From positions 32,902,001 through 32,966,000 of the forward strand of contig NC_134122.1 in assembly GCF_040939455.1 (NCBI RefSeq): a stretch of 64,000 nucleotides of DNA. Reading direction: 5' to 3'. The translations under genes were made by a program, and so were the position numbers. Below the pieces are notes generated by a model. That model was not told the origin of the DNA. It made no database searches and saw only the letters and a program-made list of their open reading frames with translations. Each line of letters begins with the position of its first letter. Within the stretch, counting starts at the first letter, position 1. This document shows positions 44,883-56,385 of this stretch, piece after piece. The DNA comes from Microcebus murinus (taxonomy: Eukaryota; Chordata; Mammalia; Primates; Cheirogaleidae).

Positions 44883-46020
44883 TAGTTAGCAAAACCATAA
44901 ATCCCTTCGAATGGCGCAGGATAAGCAATAGAGAAGCGTTTGCTGTTACGATTACTGTTTTTATTTTAGCCTTCCCTCGCTATAGCCCGGAGACCACATG
45001 ACTTTTTCCAAAGGGCTGCATCCTGACAGCCACCTCACCCCCTGGGAACTGCCACTGACAAGACTCCCTGGCATTTATTTTCCTCTCCTTGACTCCAGTT
45101 GTCCCTCTTCCTTTCCTGGAGTTGGACCCCTGCAATTAATGGTGGCCTTGCTGAACCGCAGTTCCTGATGCTGCAAAGGGAGGAAGAGGCTGTGCCTGCC
45201 ACCCTCTGTGTTTGCTCTCCAGCCCCTGTGCTGTGCCCGCCTCGCTATTTATTCTACTCTTGCTGGGAGTTCCCATCAACTTTGCACACCTGGACCACAA
45301 CGGCTGTGAAAACCTCAACGGCAGAAATCCAGGCAACCCTTATCTCAAATCACTTTTAGAAACAAGTCAACCATTTTGACTACATATCATTTAAAAAAAA
45401 AATGTTGGGTGGCATTCAAGCTTAGTTTTAGTTTGCAAAAATAAGGACACAGGAGCCATAAGGTTGGGGTAAGCATGAGGGGGCTGCTCCTATGACCAGC
45501 CTTCTTCGTCTGTGGCCTCCGTGGATTAAATAACTGAGCACATGGAGGCTTCACCTCTGCTGGAAACTTCACAAAATGCCTTCCTTCACCCCAAGGAGAA
45601 AACCAGGGAATGTGCGTTCTTTCTCCTCCCCGTGACCCAACCAGGAGGTCAGAAGGGGAGCAGAGTGACTGTGTCCACATGCCCACGTGGGTAGGCACTA
45701 GGTTGGGAAGCCCAGATCTTCCTTCAGGAAGGACTTGTTGTCCCAGAAGCTGGAGGTGCTGTCAGTAGGCAGCCATCAGCATTCAGCCACTTTGGGGGTG
45801 CCACCTCTGTGGTGATGCCTCACACAGACAGGAGCATAAAGCTTGGCCATCTCATCCCAAGCATGGACAACTCAAGGGCTCTCCTGGCTCTAGAGCTCCC
45901 GTGTGGTTAGTGGAGACCATTGCTGTCACTCAGCATCACAGCTGAGCCCGCCGTCTGCCCACGCAGGCTTCCTCCCGCTCCTTTCCATGGGTGTGGACCC
46001 CACGGGCACTCGAGTGGCTT
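44883..46020. other. Unclassified sequence
   Basis: Nothing is recognised in 1.1 kb. Frames of up to 103 codons have no domain. Confidence 0.45.
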
Positions 46021-46485
46021 CCCATGGCTACTGTAACCAATTACCATAAACTTACTAGTTTCAAAAAACAAAAATGTATTTTCTTATAGTTCTAGAGGTC
46101 TGGAGTCTCACTGTGCTAAAATGAAGATGTTTGCAGGGCTCCGTTCCTTCTGAAGGCTGTACTGAAGGATCCACGTCCTGCCTTTCCCAACTTCTTGAGA
46201 GTGCCAGCATTCCTTGGTTTGTGGCCTCTTCCTCCATCCTCAAAGTCTGCATGCAGCACAGCATCTTCAAATCTCTAAGACTTCTGCTTTTGTTGTCACA
46301 TCATCTAACTTCTGACCCTCCCTACTATAAGAAGCCACCCAGTCCCAGATAATCTCCCCGTCTTGAAAGCTTTAACTTATTCATATCTACAAAGTCCTTT
46401 TTAGAATAAAAGTAATGTAGTCACAGATTCCAAGGATTAGGAGGGTGGCATGTTTGTGGGGATATTATTCAGTCTTCCCCAGATA
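46021..46485 (-). mobile_element. MaLR-type LTR, antisense
   Basis: 'gctactgtaaccaattacc', 'agttctagaggtctggagtc', 'gtgccagcattccttggtttgtggcc' and 'ttcaaatctctaagacttctg' follow the reversed MLT1-like LTR in order. Confidence 0.75.
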
Positions 46486-46849
46486 CTTCTTAAAAAACAT
46501 GATGCACATAGGACTGCATCTCAGAGCCTGCTTTCCAGGGAACTCAACCTGCAACGGTGCCACTTAGAAATACTGCTTTCACAGTCTATCTTACTCCAGC
46601 TCTAGATTGTTCTCCCTGCCAAGAAGTGAGAAAGGACAACAGCCATTAGATTATCTAAAGCATGTCACAATCCAAATAACAAACCTTTCTTTGTACTCTG
46701 TGACATGGCATAGAGTTAGCTTTAAAGAACCAGGGTATGTCCAACTGTGTAGTGAAGAACTGACTTTAGCGTTACCCAAGGAAAGGTCAGGCCTTTGTCC
46801 TGGGCTCCCTGGAGATGATCTCTAGACCCTTGGAATGTCCTGCCCGAGA
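46486..46849. other. Unclassified sequence
   Basis: Nothing placed; it may be the 5' part of the next LTR. Confidence 0.4.
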
Positions 46850-47360
46850 AGAGTACTTTTGTTTATCTGAAGGCCTTGGGCCACACCAGACAGTCTAACA
46901 GTGTGATGTATGGTGGGGATTTGGGGCCATATGGTGTCAGCTCAAACTCCCAAGGAGGTCAAGGTAGGTCAGTCATGTTGGTGGTCAACCATGTCTACAT
47001 GACGAAACACCAATAAGAACTCTGAACTCAAGGCTCAAGTGAGCTTTCCTGATTGGCAGTACTCCAAGCATATCGTCACATATCATCGCTGGGGAGGACA
47101 GTGCTGTCCAAGACTCCAGTGAGAGAGGACAACTGCAAACTCCATGTGGGGAGCTTTCCTGGCCTCTGCCTCATGCGTCTCCTCTGTGTCCTCTTGCTGC
47201 ACAGAACTGCAATGATGAGTCTAATGGCTTTCAATGAGTCATGAGTCCTTCTAGCAAATTGTCAAACCTGAGAGTGAGATTGGGGACCCTGAATTTGCAG
47301 TTGGCATCACAAGTGTTGGTGGCCTTGGAGTCCATTGAGCTCTGCACTGTCTTAGGCATT
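46850..47360 (+). mobile_element. Old ERV LTR, family not resolved
   Basis: 'caccaataagaactctgaactcaaggctcaagtgagctttcc', 'ttggcagtactcc', 'gagagaggacaactgcaaactcc' and the end 'cttctagcaaattgtcaaacctgag' follow a dispersed LTR I recognise but cannot name with certainty. Confidence 0.55.
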
Positions 47361-47732
47361 GCATCCGGGAAATTTCTCCAGAAACCTTTTCCCCACAGGA
47401 ACTGTATGTCTTCTTTATTTTTGCCATTCTAATTACTTGATCAGCTAACCTCTGTATCTACCTTCAATCTGGAGACACCCAGCTCTCCTTTATGGCTGGG
47501 GCAAAGCACTGCCCAGGGGAAAGCTGAGTATTTTTCAATCTCCCTGAGACCTGGGAGGACAGAGAAACGTCTTGTTCAACACTTTAGACACGGATACGTT
47601 AAAGATCAGAAACAGTTCAGGCCAACCAATTTTTATTGCGCTGAGCTCACAAGCCAGAAACACAGAGATGAGAAGGACACTCTCTCAGGACACAGTGACC
47701 ATGAAAGAGACAGATCCTGACAACAATGTCAT
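47361..47732. other. Unclassified sequence
   Basis: Nothing is recognised. Confidence 0.5.
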
Positions 47733-48066
47733 CAGTGGTCCCCAACCTTTTTGGCACCAGGGATCAGTTTCATGGAAGACAGTTTTTCCATGGATAGGGG
47801 CTGGGCCGGGGAAGGGGGGATGGGCAGAGTCCAGGCGGTGATAAAGTGACGGGAGCGGCTGTAAATACAGATGAAGCTTCACTTGCTCACCCGCTGCTCA
47901 CCTCCTGCTGTACACCTGATTCCTAAGTTTCATGGAAGACAATTTTTCCATGGGATTAGGAGGGGGGTGGATGGGGAAAGGCAGAGCTGAGGCAGTGATG
48001 TGTGGCCTGGTTCCTAACAGGCCATGACCCAGTACCAGGTGGTGGCCTGGGAGGTGGGGACCACAA
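47733..48066 (+). mobile_element. MER1-like hAT element with internal duplication
   Basis: The left end CAGTGGTCCCCAACCTTTTT and right end 'gtggggaccac' are hAT-Charlie type. 'ggagcggctgtaaatacagatgaagcttcac' and 'ttcctaacaggccatgaccc' are interior landmarks. GTTTCATGGAAGACA...TTTTTCCATGG occurs twice (47768 and 47929, 161 bp apart), so part of the left half is repeated. A clear 8-bp target duplication is not seen. Confidence 0.8.
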
Positions 48067-48929
48067 TGGTAAGGGAAGATGATCAGCACCATGTAGGTGC
48101 TGATTACAAACAGAAAGAAATGACGACATTGCCCTTTCTTTGCTATACCTGCCAGTAAGCTCAGGAAAAATATCACATCAGCTACATTTACTTTTATATT
48201 CAGCAAAGCCTCTTTTCCCTCTTTTGTTGGACCTACATTTCTCTTATGTCTTTATTTTAATAACTGCAGTGTGGATTTACTCTGTTCATTTTTATATTTG
48301 AATCTCTAATGTATAGAATTAGATTAATCATAATTTCAGCTCAAGACACACTAATTATTGCTTCCTACATGCTATGGTGTTTGCTTGCTTTATGTTTATT
48401 TATTTCTATATTAGTTAACTTATTTTTAACAAGGTAATAGCACCTATGAGCCCACTCCCAAATCAAAAACAGATCCATGACAACAACTTATATTGTACCA
48501 GTACCAGTACAAAATTGTACCAGTACAAAAATATTTGTACTATTTTAAAATGTCTACAAAAATACATACTTTTTTTCTGAGAGTAAAATTAATAAGCTGT
48601 TATTCAGGAAATTTTGGAAAATTTCAAAATACAGGCTAGCACAAAGAGAAAAATATTACCTATAATTCATTCCCTCATCTTTACCCACTCCATCAACAGC
48701 AGTTAATATCCTATTCTGGCATATCTACATTTAAATGTTTTTCTGTAGTTTTAAGTTATAACATATGGAAAGTTTTACATCCTGTTTTTTTTTTCACTTG
48801 TCATTATGTATTAAACACTTTACTTAAATATTTCACTTAACATTATAAATTAAATTCTTTCTTATTACTTTTGACACTGAACATTATAAGCCATAATTGG
48901 ATAGTACCATAATTGATTAATTAGTTGAC
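48067..48929. other. AT-rich unclassified sequence
   Basis: Probably decayed LINE sequence, but no landmark is firm until about 48930. It contains two adjacent short palindromes at 48493-48528 (TTGTAC...GTACAA). Confidence 0.4.
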
Positions 48930-49167
48930 TTATTTTAGACATTTCAGCTGTGGGTTTGGGGGCTGCTAGGGGAAAGTGTGACAAATAACAGCACCAGGCA
49001 ATATTTTATACACAAGTATCATTTCATTTTTATTTTAGTTTTCTGTATGTGGTTCCAATTCTTCGAGATTGAATGTCTGGGTCAAAGAATATTATTAATA
49101 ACATTTTAAATTTGTTGAGACACATTGTTAAATTGTTTCCCAGAAAGATTACATCAATTAGTAGTGA
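48930..49167 (-). repeat. Old L1M fragment, antisense, left part
   Basis: 'gattgaatgtctgggtcaaag', 'gttgagacacattgttaaattgtttcc' and 'ttacatcaattagtagtg' are the reversed L1M 3' region. The same element resumes at 50160. Confidence 0.7.
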
Positions 49168-49617
49168 CCTTGGAAATAAGGGCTCCCGCATTGGTCCCAC
49201 ACTTTTCTAGTTCCCTCTACAGCCCACTGGGAGCCCATGACCTCGGGCCTTCTAGATCTTGCTCCAAGTGCCTGGGGGCCTTGAACTGCCTGCCTCTGGG
49301 TGTATGGCTTCTTCCAGGATTTCCATGTCTCTTCCCTGGGGCCGTTTTCTAAAGGGTGGACCACAACTGCAGTGTGCACACACTCCTAGGCCTGTTTGTG
49401 GGTGCCTCGGCACCGCAACTGATCTTGGATGAGCAGCTGGGGTGTCCACATCCTGTGCACAAAGTCCCTCGTAATGCCAGTGGGGCTAGGAGTGGGAAAA
49501 GGAGGGTGACAGGCCAGGAGGCAGGAACTGGGGCTCGCTCTCCCCTTACCCCCACGTTCTAGCAAAGAACTCCTGGAAATCCATTTATGAAGGTGAATTT
49601 GTCCAGGTGGGAAGATT
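49168..49617. other. 450-bp block inside the L1M interruption, unclassified
   Basis: It lies between the broken L1M and the LTR at 49618. It is GC-richer than the L1 and matches no family I know. Overlapping frames on both strands (60-82 codons) have no domain. It may be part of the same insertion as the LTR. Confidence 0.4.
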
Positions 49618-50155
49618 TGTTGGGCCGTAGACATGTACAGCCAGTTTGGGAGAGAGACGACCGCCCAAAAAGACTCAGAGTCCAGAGGCTTGATGCAAAA
49701 GAGCAGGAGGTTTTATTTCTAGCGCAGCCCAGGGGCGGACAGCAAGCTAGGGGAGCTGCCGCGCCACTTTCAAGATTGGGGGGTTTTTTATAAGCTAAAA
49801 CCGCAGCCGGTGGTTAGGGAGTTTAGGGTGGGGAAATTCCACTGGTCTTGTCTTGTATAACTGGTTGCACTTAGTTCCGGGAACTTGTAACAGCTATAAC
49901 AGCTATTTCCTGGAAGGGCAGAAGGGGTGTGGGGTCTTGGTTTTCTAAAAGCAAGCGTGGTTACAGAAGCAGAGAGCTGGTTAGGCTAGTTTGGGGTCTT
50001 ACAGATTGAAAATTTAATTTCACAGTTTGTTAGCTCTATTTAGAACTTTTAAACATTTAGACACATGGTATAAGGGCCGTGGGTTGTACTCTTGTCCTGT
50101 GTGGGCCCTGCACATGTTGGGGGAGGAAGTAACACTCGTTTCCATTCTAACCAAC
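49618..50155 (-). mobile_element. ERV LTR, antisense
   Basis: On the minus strand it has a TATA box (TTATAAAAAA, 49784-49796) about 75 bp before a polyadenylation signal (AATAAA, 49712-49717), then a U5-like end. The left boundary TGTTGGGCC and right boundary 'ctaacca' give TG...CA ends, but no matching target duplication is found, so both limits are approximate. The LTR family is not recognised. Confidence 0.65.
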
Positions 50156-50159
50156 CCCC

Positions 50160-50330
50160 CGAGTGTGCCTGCTCACTACCATTATGAACTGTGACTATCC
50201 TTCGCTAATTTGGTGGGTGGAAAATAATATCTCATGCTGGCTTTTATCCGCACATTAAAAAATATTTAGCCATTCATATTTTTATTTTGTGAGTGGTTTG
50301 TGTTTTGAGTTGGTCTGCTGGCCACAGAGT
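50160..50330 (-). repeat. Old L1M fragment, antisense, right part
   Basis: 'gagtgtgcctgctcac', 'gtgggtggaaaataatatctcatgc' and 'gtgagtggtttgtg' continue the L1M that stops at 49167. Confidence 0.65.
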
Positions 50331-50989
50331 TTTTCTTATAAGTGTGTAAGGCTATCTCTATGTTAAGAAGAGTAACCCCTGTGTGTGTAACACCACACCC
50401 AGAGCTAGGTATGTGGTGTCTGCCCAATCCCTACCCCCAGGAGAAGCTAGCCTGTGTCTAGCAGGGCAGAAGCTGGGGCCAGTGAGTGATGAGTGTGTGC
50501 TCCCTCAGAGTTCCAGGGGCACCCTTGGTAACAGTCATCTCATGGGCCACTAAAGCAGTGAGGGGCTCAGAACCAACCAAAACCAGGAAAATGAGCATAG
50601 AGAAAAGAAAACCAAAGTATGACATTCTTGGAAAGTTCTGGAAGTGTGGACCATCATCTGTGGCTTGCTTTGCCATTTACAAATTCCTGGATTGATGAGC
50701 AGGTTCACACATGGGCCCTGCTATTGGCACATATTGGTAGTCAATAAATGCAGGAAGAATTGAGTGATTGAACTAACTCAGAGTCTAACTGAGTTAAATG
50801 TGCCAAAGCGGAGTAAATCCTTCTCTAAAATCATCTCCAGTCCACAGGGGGTTGATCCACTTAAACCGCAAAGATGCAAGTCACTACCTCAAGAGGCTTC
50901 ATGCCATTTTCTTCTTTAAACACCCAAGCAAAATCTCTTCATTTCATTTGGATAGTTGGCCAGTAAATGCTTTAATTACAAGTTGAAAG
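50331..50989. other. Unclassified, with a short L2/MIR tail
   Basis: At about 50690-50780 'ttggcacatattggtagtcaataaatgc' is the shared L2/MIR 3' signature in sense. The rest is not recognised. Confidence 0.45.
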
Positions 50990-51340
50990 GAATAAAATGA
51001 AATCATCTGGTGGAATGGTTTTAATTAGAATTTAGTGAGTCGGGTAAGCAATTAGTACATCTAAGAATGGAGACTAGATACACATATTTGTCTCCGATGA
51101 GCTTCGCTGATTTAAATGAGCATTTCACTCATATTTTTCAAGTTAAACAAAGGCCATCATAATGATAATAACAAGAAGAATGCAGCGTGAGCTAATAGAA
51201 AATTGTAGAAGCTATCATTCTGTGTCCACCCAGCTCCCAACGGTTGGACTTCATAGCAGTGTCATCAGCCTCCGTTTTAGGAGAAGCCATGAAATTCTCA
51301 AGATTATTAATTAATTTCACATTTTTGTGTAGGGAGAAGA
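50990..51340. promoter_or_regulatory. Candidate conserved noncoding element
   Basis: Repeat-free and AT-rich with TTTTAATTAGAATTTAG, AAGCAATTAGTAC, GATTTAAATGAGCATTTC and ATTATTAATTAATTTC words. A compositional impression of an enhancer. Confidence 0.3.
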
Positions 51341-51369
51341 AGGGGCAGTGAATGAAAAGAAAGGGAACT

Positions 51370-51600
51370 ATTATGTGTGAGCAGCTGCTATATGCCGAGT
51401 ATCATACAAGGAATGTATATATATATCATCTCTCTTCCACCTTGCATCAGCCTGGGTGGAGGGTGTTACAAAAAATGCAGTTGAAAAAAAAAAGATTGAG
51501 GCCCAGAAAGATCAAGTAATTCCCAAGCTTGGATGGCCAGTAAGGGCAGAACCCTGGTTAATTTGAATCTGAAGTTCTTGCTCTTTTCAAGGGATTTAGG
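51370..51600 (-). repeat. MIR SINE, antisense
   Basis: 'gagcagctgctatatgccgag', 'aaaagattgaggcccagaaagatcaag' and 'gccagtaagggcagaaccc' are reversed MIR. Confidence 0.78.
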
Positions 51601-51773
51601 ATCCTTTAAACATACGGGATTTATTAAACTCCAAAAAAAAAAAAAAGTTGAATTGCTCTTGGAACAGCCTGATCCCTACATGTCTAGTGTGATCTCACCC
51701 TCCGACTGGGAGGTGAGGGCTGCTGGAGCTGAGAGCGACGCTGGCTCTTCCCTAAGCCATGCAGGTGTCACAC

Positions 51774-51948
51774 CACTGGTTTTCAGTCCCGGCTGCACTA
51801 TAGAGTCACCGGGAGCTTCATAGAATACCGATGCCAGGTTCTTATCCCTGGAAGTTCCGATTTCATTGGGGTGGGGCACAACCTGGAGAGGGGACCCTTT
51901 TTCAGACCCCTCAGGTGATTCTAGCATGCAGCCACAGCTGAGGACTGC
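51774..51948 (+). mobile_element. MER5-like hAT nonautonomous element
   Basis: CACTGGTTTTCAGTCCCGGC, 'actatagagtcaccgggagcttcat', 'caggtgattctagcatgcagcc' and the end 'gctgaggactgct' follow MER5. Confidence 0.8.
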
Positions 51949-52104
51949 TAAGCTCCATGCACAGTATGCATCCAGGGAAGGTCGTGGAAGTCCCTTTTAG
52001 GGTGCAAATGTCATTTCCCTGAGCTTGGAGAGGTTGCACCCAGGATCTTCCGTCAGTTGCATTCCAGCCCTGGAACTAGCAGAGAGTCACCAAGAACAGC
52101 ACAA

Positions 52105-52300
52105 AAAACGGAGGTGGGGATCTCAGCTCCATCGTTTACTGGCGATGTGATTTTGGCCAAGCAAGTTAATCTGAGTCATCATTGTCTGTAAAATAAAGAT
52201 AAGGACAACTACCTGGCTGGACTAGGATGAAGACAAAAAAAATAATGCATGCCTGAAATACCTGGTGAGTGATATTTGCCAATAACTGGTAACTACTTGT
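52105..52300 (+). repeat. MIR SINE
   Basis: 'tcagctccatcgtttactggcgatgtgattttggcc' then 'tgtctgtaaaataaagataag' is a clear MIR. Confidence 0.82.
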
Positions 52301-52849
52301 GTCGTAGAATCCCAAATTCAGGCTCAAGTACCCGATGTGCACCTGATATCAAACACCGTAACACTGGTGGTTGGAGGCAGAGAAAAGTTTATTTAATTTG
52401 GCCAAAATGGGAAGACAGGAGAGAAAATCTGTCAGATCTGCCTCGTCGCGGAACTGAGACCAGGAGCTTTTACCCAGCTAGGGAATAAGAGGGACCGGGG
52501 ACTTCAGGGAATGGAAGAGGAGACTCTGTGTTGCTTTTAGTCTCAGGTAACACCCTGAGTGACCAGATTTCTGAGCATCAGCAGCCAGATGCAACTTTTG
52601 CAGGGCATTTATTTCTTCTGCGAAATAAACTCATAGATTTTTTTTCTTGTGATCCTGGAGTTATCTCCTCTTGCTTGACAAAGAAGCGGTGTATTAGCAG
52701 TTAACAAATGTTGCCGGTATAAGGGGTGTTGAGCAGGAAGCAAGAAATTAACATGTGCAAACAACCTCAGACCTAGTCCAATTTTACACTATTTCAGTCA
52801 TTAAAAATTCCAGGGTGCTAAAATCTCAAGGGGCCTGGCTATACTTGTT
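52301..52849. other. Unclassified sequence
   Basis: Nothing is recognised. Confidence 0.5.
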
Positions 52850-52955
52850 TAAACTGTGTGATCCTTGAAGTCAGAGACCATACCTGTTTGAATCTCTCTG
52901 TAAGCAGCACCTGGAATATAGTACAGGCTTAGTTCATGTAGTAATCAATGCTACC
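52850..52955 (+). repeat. L2 3' end fragment
   Basis: 'gtgatccttgaagtcagagaccatacctg...agcacctggaatatagtac' follows the L2 3' end. Confidence 0.7.
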
Positions 52956-53279
52956 ATCCCTGAATTTTCCTACACCCAGAGCTATTTCCTGAATGGCATT
53001 TATGCTTTTTACCCTTTAAATGCACTAAGTGTCATTATCAATCACTAACACCTTGGCCTTGTGTTCTTTGTTAATAAATCCTCCAGTAAACTAAAGCAAT
53101 AGGCTTGGGACACACCATCGGCTAGAGTCTCCCTTCTGGAGATTCACAAGGCACATTAACATAGTCAATCCTTTAAAAAAAAAGTGTCCAAAGTAATAAA
53201 ATCTGTTTAATCTGTGTATGCCATCACATTGCAAAATATATTATTGCAAAGTATAGTTGATGGAACACTTTTTAGTACC
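52956..53279. other. AT-rich unclassified sequence
   Basis: Nothing is recognised. Confidence 0.5.
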
Positions 53280-53750
53280 TGTATTAGTCAGAATTCTGCA
53301 GAGAGACAGGACCAGTAGGATATAGAGAGAGCTAGAAACATGAAAGTGGATTGATTAGGGGAATTGGCGCACACGGTTACAGAGAGAGGCTGAGAAGTCT
53401 CAGGATAGACCGGCTGCAAGCTGAGAACCAGGGAAGCTGGTAACGAGGCTCAGTTCAAGTCCAAAGGCCTCAGAACCTCGAGTTCTGACGTCCAAGGGCA
53501 GGAGAAGGTGTCTGAGTTCCAGAAGAGAAAGAGCGAATTCACCCTTTCTCTGCTTTTTGGTCCTCCCCAGGCCCTCAGCCAACTGGATGGCACCCACACA
53601 CGTTGAGGGTGGATTTTCCCTAGTGCTGTGATTCAAACACCAATCTCTTTGGGAAACACCGTCACAGATAACCCTGAAATAGTGCCTTACCCATTATCTG
53701 AGTATCCCTTAATCTAGTCCAGTTGACATCTAAAATGTGACGTCATCACA
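53280..53750 (-). mobile_element. Old MaLR-type LTR, antisense
   Basis: TGTATTAGTCAGAATTCTGC at the left and 'agttgacatctaaaatgtgacgtcatcaca' at the right are the reversed ends of the family seen at 12690 and 56386. The interior has 'ctgagaagtctcagg' and 'ccctcagccaactggatgg'. Confidence 0.75.
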
Positions 53751-54199
53751 TTATCTAATGAAACACATTATGGGGCTCGGTCTAGGGAAACCCATCCTAA
53801 TTTAAATAGTGCAGGAAAAAGATGTTCACAGGAAAGAGGCAGCAACAAGGTCACAAAGGCAAGATCTTGTGCTGTGCCTGTCATGTGTGTGGGAAAGTCT
53901 GACAACCAGCTTTCGAATGGAGACGTTCGATGTCATCAGTTTATCCACAGGTTAGCTTTTTCTGGGCAACAGATTCACAAATACTGAAAGCAAAAGAAAT
54001 GATCTGGCATAGCAGGATGAAATTTTATGAAGGCCCCCAAACTATTTTGATTCTGATTAAGTTAATCAAGTTCTCCTAGCTTCAGAAACCTCATGTGTAC
54101 AAGGAGAATGATACAGCAACTCTAGCAGCTGGGTCTTATTGTAATAACTATGGAAGCCATTTGTGCTTTTCACCAAATATTTCCCCCTCTCTGCCTTCT
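53751..54199. other. Unclassified sequence
   Basis: Nothing is recognised. Confidence 0.5.
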
Positions 54200-54520
54200 G
54201 GGCACAAGTTAAGATTGTTGTGTCCTGGGTTCCTTGGGGCAGGGTGGGACCATGTGACTATCATGCGATGGGTTGTAAATGGAACTGGGTGTGTGGTACC
54301 ATTAGGCAAGAGCTCCTTTTTGCTACTATGAGCTCTCCAGAGCTATCCTTCTATCTAGCATGGGGCCACCAGTGACTTCGAGAGGGAGGCTGTCCCACTA
54401 TAAGCAGAGGCCACTTGCTGACCTGCAGTAGACGTGTAATGTGAACAAAACATAAATTTTCATTGTTTAAGCCATGGAGGTTTGGAAGTGGCTTGTTACT
54501 GCAGCGTAACTTAGCTTCAC
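54200..54520 (+). mobile_element. LTR-like repeat
   Basis: 'gggaccatgtgactatc' at the start and 'tgtttaagccatggaggtttggaagtggcttgttactgcagcgtaac' at the end have the order of a MaLR/ERVL LTR. Confidence 0.55.
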
Positions 54521-54534
54521 GTATACGATTCAAG

Positions 54535-54620
54535 AATCAAATGCGATAACACATATTAAAGGTCTATCACAGTTCCTGGTTCATAATAAGTTCTCAATAA
54601 ACACTAATCCTTCCCTTTCT
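54535..54620 (+). repeat. MIR 3' fragment
   Basis: 'gataacacatattaaag' and 'agttcctggttcataataagttctcaataaac' follow the MIR tail. Confidence 0.65.
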
Positions 54621-56022
54621 AAAGTTGGGAGAGAGGCACACTGTCTGGTTGACTCACACCACAGATACAAACACAGAAAACTCCATCCTGGTAATCAGGA
54701 AAATAAATACACATCAAAAAGTATGTTCATAGCATTAGAACCAAATGAGTTAGGATAATTTATATGTGGGAAGCTTTCTTGTTTGTGTTTTTGTTGTTCT
54801 TTCTTTATTCTTTTTTTTTCTTCTTTAATGCATCATAGGCTCCTAGAAAGTGGTTGATAAATTGAATTGAAGGGCATAACTTGGGCATCAACTAATTGTC
54901 CTGTTGCTCACAACAAAGTGAAAAGAGGACCCAGGTCAGATACCAAAGGCCTTTGGGTACAGAGAGGACCCCTGACCCCTGGTGCCACCTTTCCACCCCC
55001 ACCCAAACCTCTCCTTCTTCTCTTCTTTCTTAAATAGTTCCAGATTTAGTACTTTATCCCATTTTACATAATTAGCTTCATTTTTACCTCTGACTTGGGA
55101 TGACAGCCCAGGCCTTGCTTGCATGAGCTTACAAACACTAACAGAAATGTTTCCCAATTAACATGCATTTGGGAGTCCGAGAGGAAGGTGAGCTCAGCTG
55201 AGGCGGGTCTAGCAGCGCTGTTGGCTCCTGTGTGCAGGCACTTGCCCCGTGTTCTCCTACTGGGGAGTGAAAGCAAACATTTGTTTTCTGAACGTGAAGC
55301 ACAGGCTGCTTCCATAGGAGCCAGGGTTGCCAGGCCCGGTTCTCAGCCTCCCAGTCTTCCTCACCTGCAGCTGGGGCCTCAGATACCCACCTGCAGCTGC
55401 TTCTCTGGCACTGGGGAAGGTCAAGGAGCAGAAAGACTGCAGGCACCCTGGCTCCTACGATGTGAGTCAGCACCTGCCCTGAAGCTCTCAATATCTGGGC
55501 TTTTGTAGAATACTCCAGCTTCATCCCCGACCTCATTTTCTGTGCTAGAAACAGGGCCAGAACCTCATTCTGTGTCATCAACTCCGATCCAGGGAATATC
55601 CTATTACCAGTCACTGTGCCCTGCTCTGATCAGCACTTCCGCCCCCACCCAGGGACCTAAACTGACATCAAATGTCACAGTAAAGGATGCCAATTAATGC
55701 AGATTACTCCTATCCCACCCCCACACGCTATAGGCTGCCTACAGAATCCCTTATTCCCAAGGCCTTGTCCATCTTTTATTTATTTTTCAGGGGGCACTGC
55801 CATGTTTTTCATGCCTCAGCTCAGGTTTGCAGATGCTGTGCAAATGTAATTCTTTTTCTGATAAACTCTACTTTCTACTTGAGTAGGCTTTACCCAAGTG
55901 GGTTGGGACCTGATGTGGTGCCAGCTCCTCCACCTCACCCCTCTGCTGTATTTAAACAAACTAAACCTGGGAAAGATGAGCAAATTGATTTAGATGTAAA
56001 TGAGTAAATAACAAAAAAAATA
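54621..56022. other. Unclassified sequence
   Basis: Nothing is recognised in 1.4 kb. Minus frame 55138-55614 (158 codons) and plus frame 55119-55508 (129 codons) overlap antiparallel and have no domain. Confidence 0.45.
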
Positions 56023-56024
56023 TA

Positions 56025-56373
56025 CAGTTAGCCTCCCATATTTGTGGGTTCCATATTGGTAGATTCAATCAACCACAGATTAAAAATATTCAGGGAAAAA
56101 AGAAAGGATGGTTGTGTCTGTACTGAACATGGACAGACTTTTTTTCTTGTCATCATTCCCTAAACAATATACTATAGCAACTCTTTACACAGGTTTTATG
56201 TTGTACTAGGTATTATGAGTAATGTAGAGATGATCTAAAGTATATAGAAGGAAGTATGTAGGTTGTATGCAGATACTATACTATTTTATATATGGAACTA
56301 GAGTTTCAGTGGATTTTGGTATCCCTGTGGACTCCTGGAGCCAGTCACCCAGGGATACTGAGGGATGACTCTG
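56025..56373 (+). mobile_element. Tigger-like nonautonomous DNA transposon, complete
   Basis: CAGTTAGCCTCCCATATTTG at the left and 'gatactgagggatgactctg' at the right are diverged inverted repeats, flanked by TA at 56023-56024 and 56374-56375. The interior 'gtctgtactgaacatggacagac' and 'cattccctaaacaatatac' are typical of this Tigger-derived family. Confidence 0.88.
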
Positions 56374-56385
56374 TAGTGCATGGCG

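Noticed and set aside
55138..55614. 158-codon minus frame opposed by a 129-codon plus frame
   Set aside because: Frames on both strands, no domain, no supporting context.
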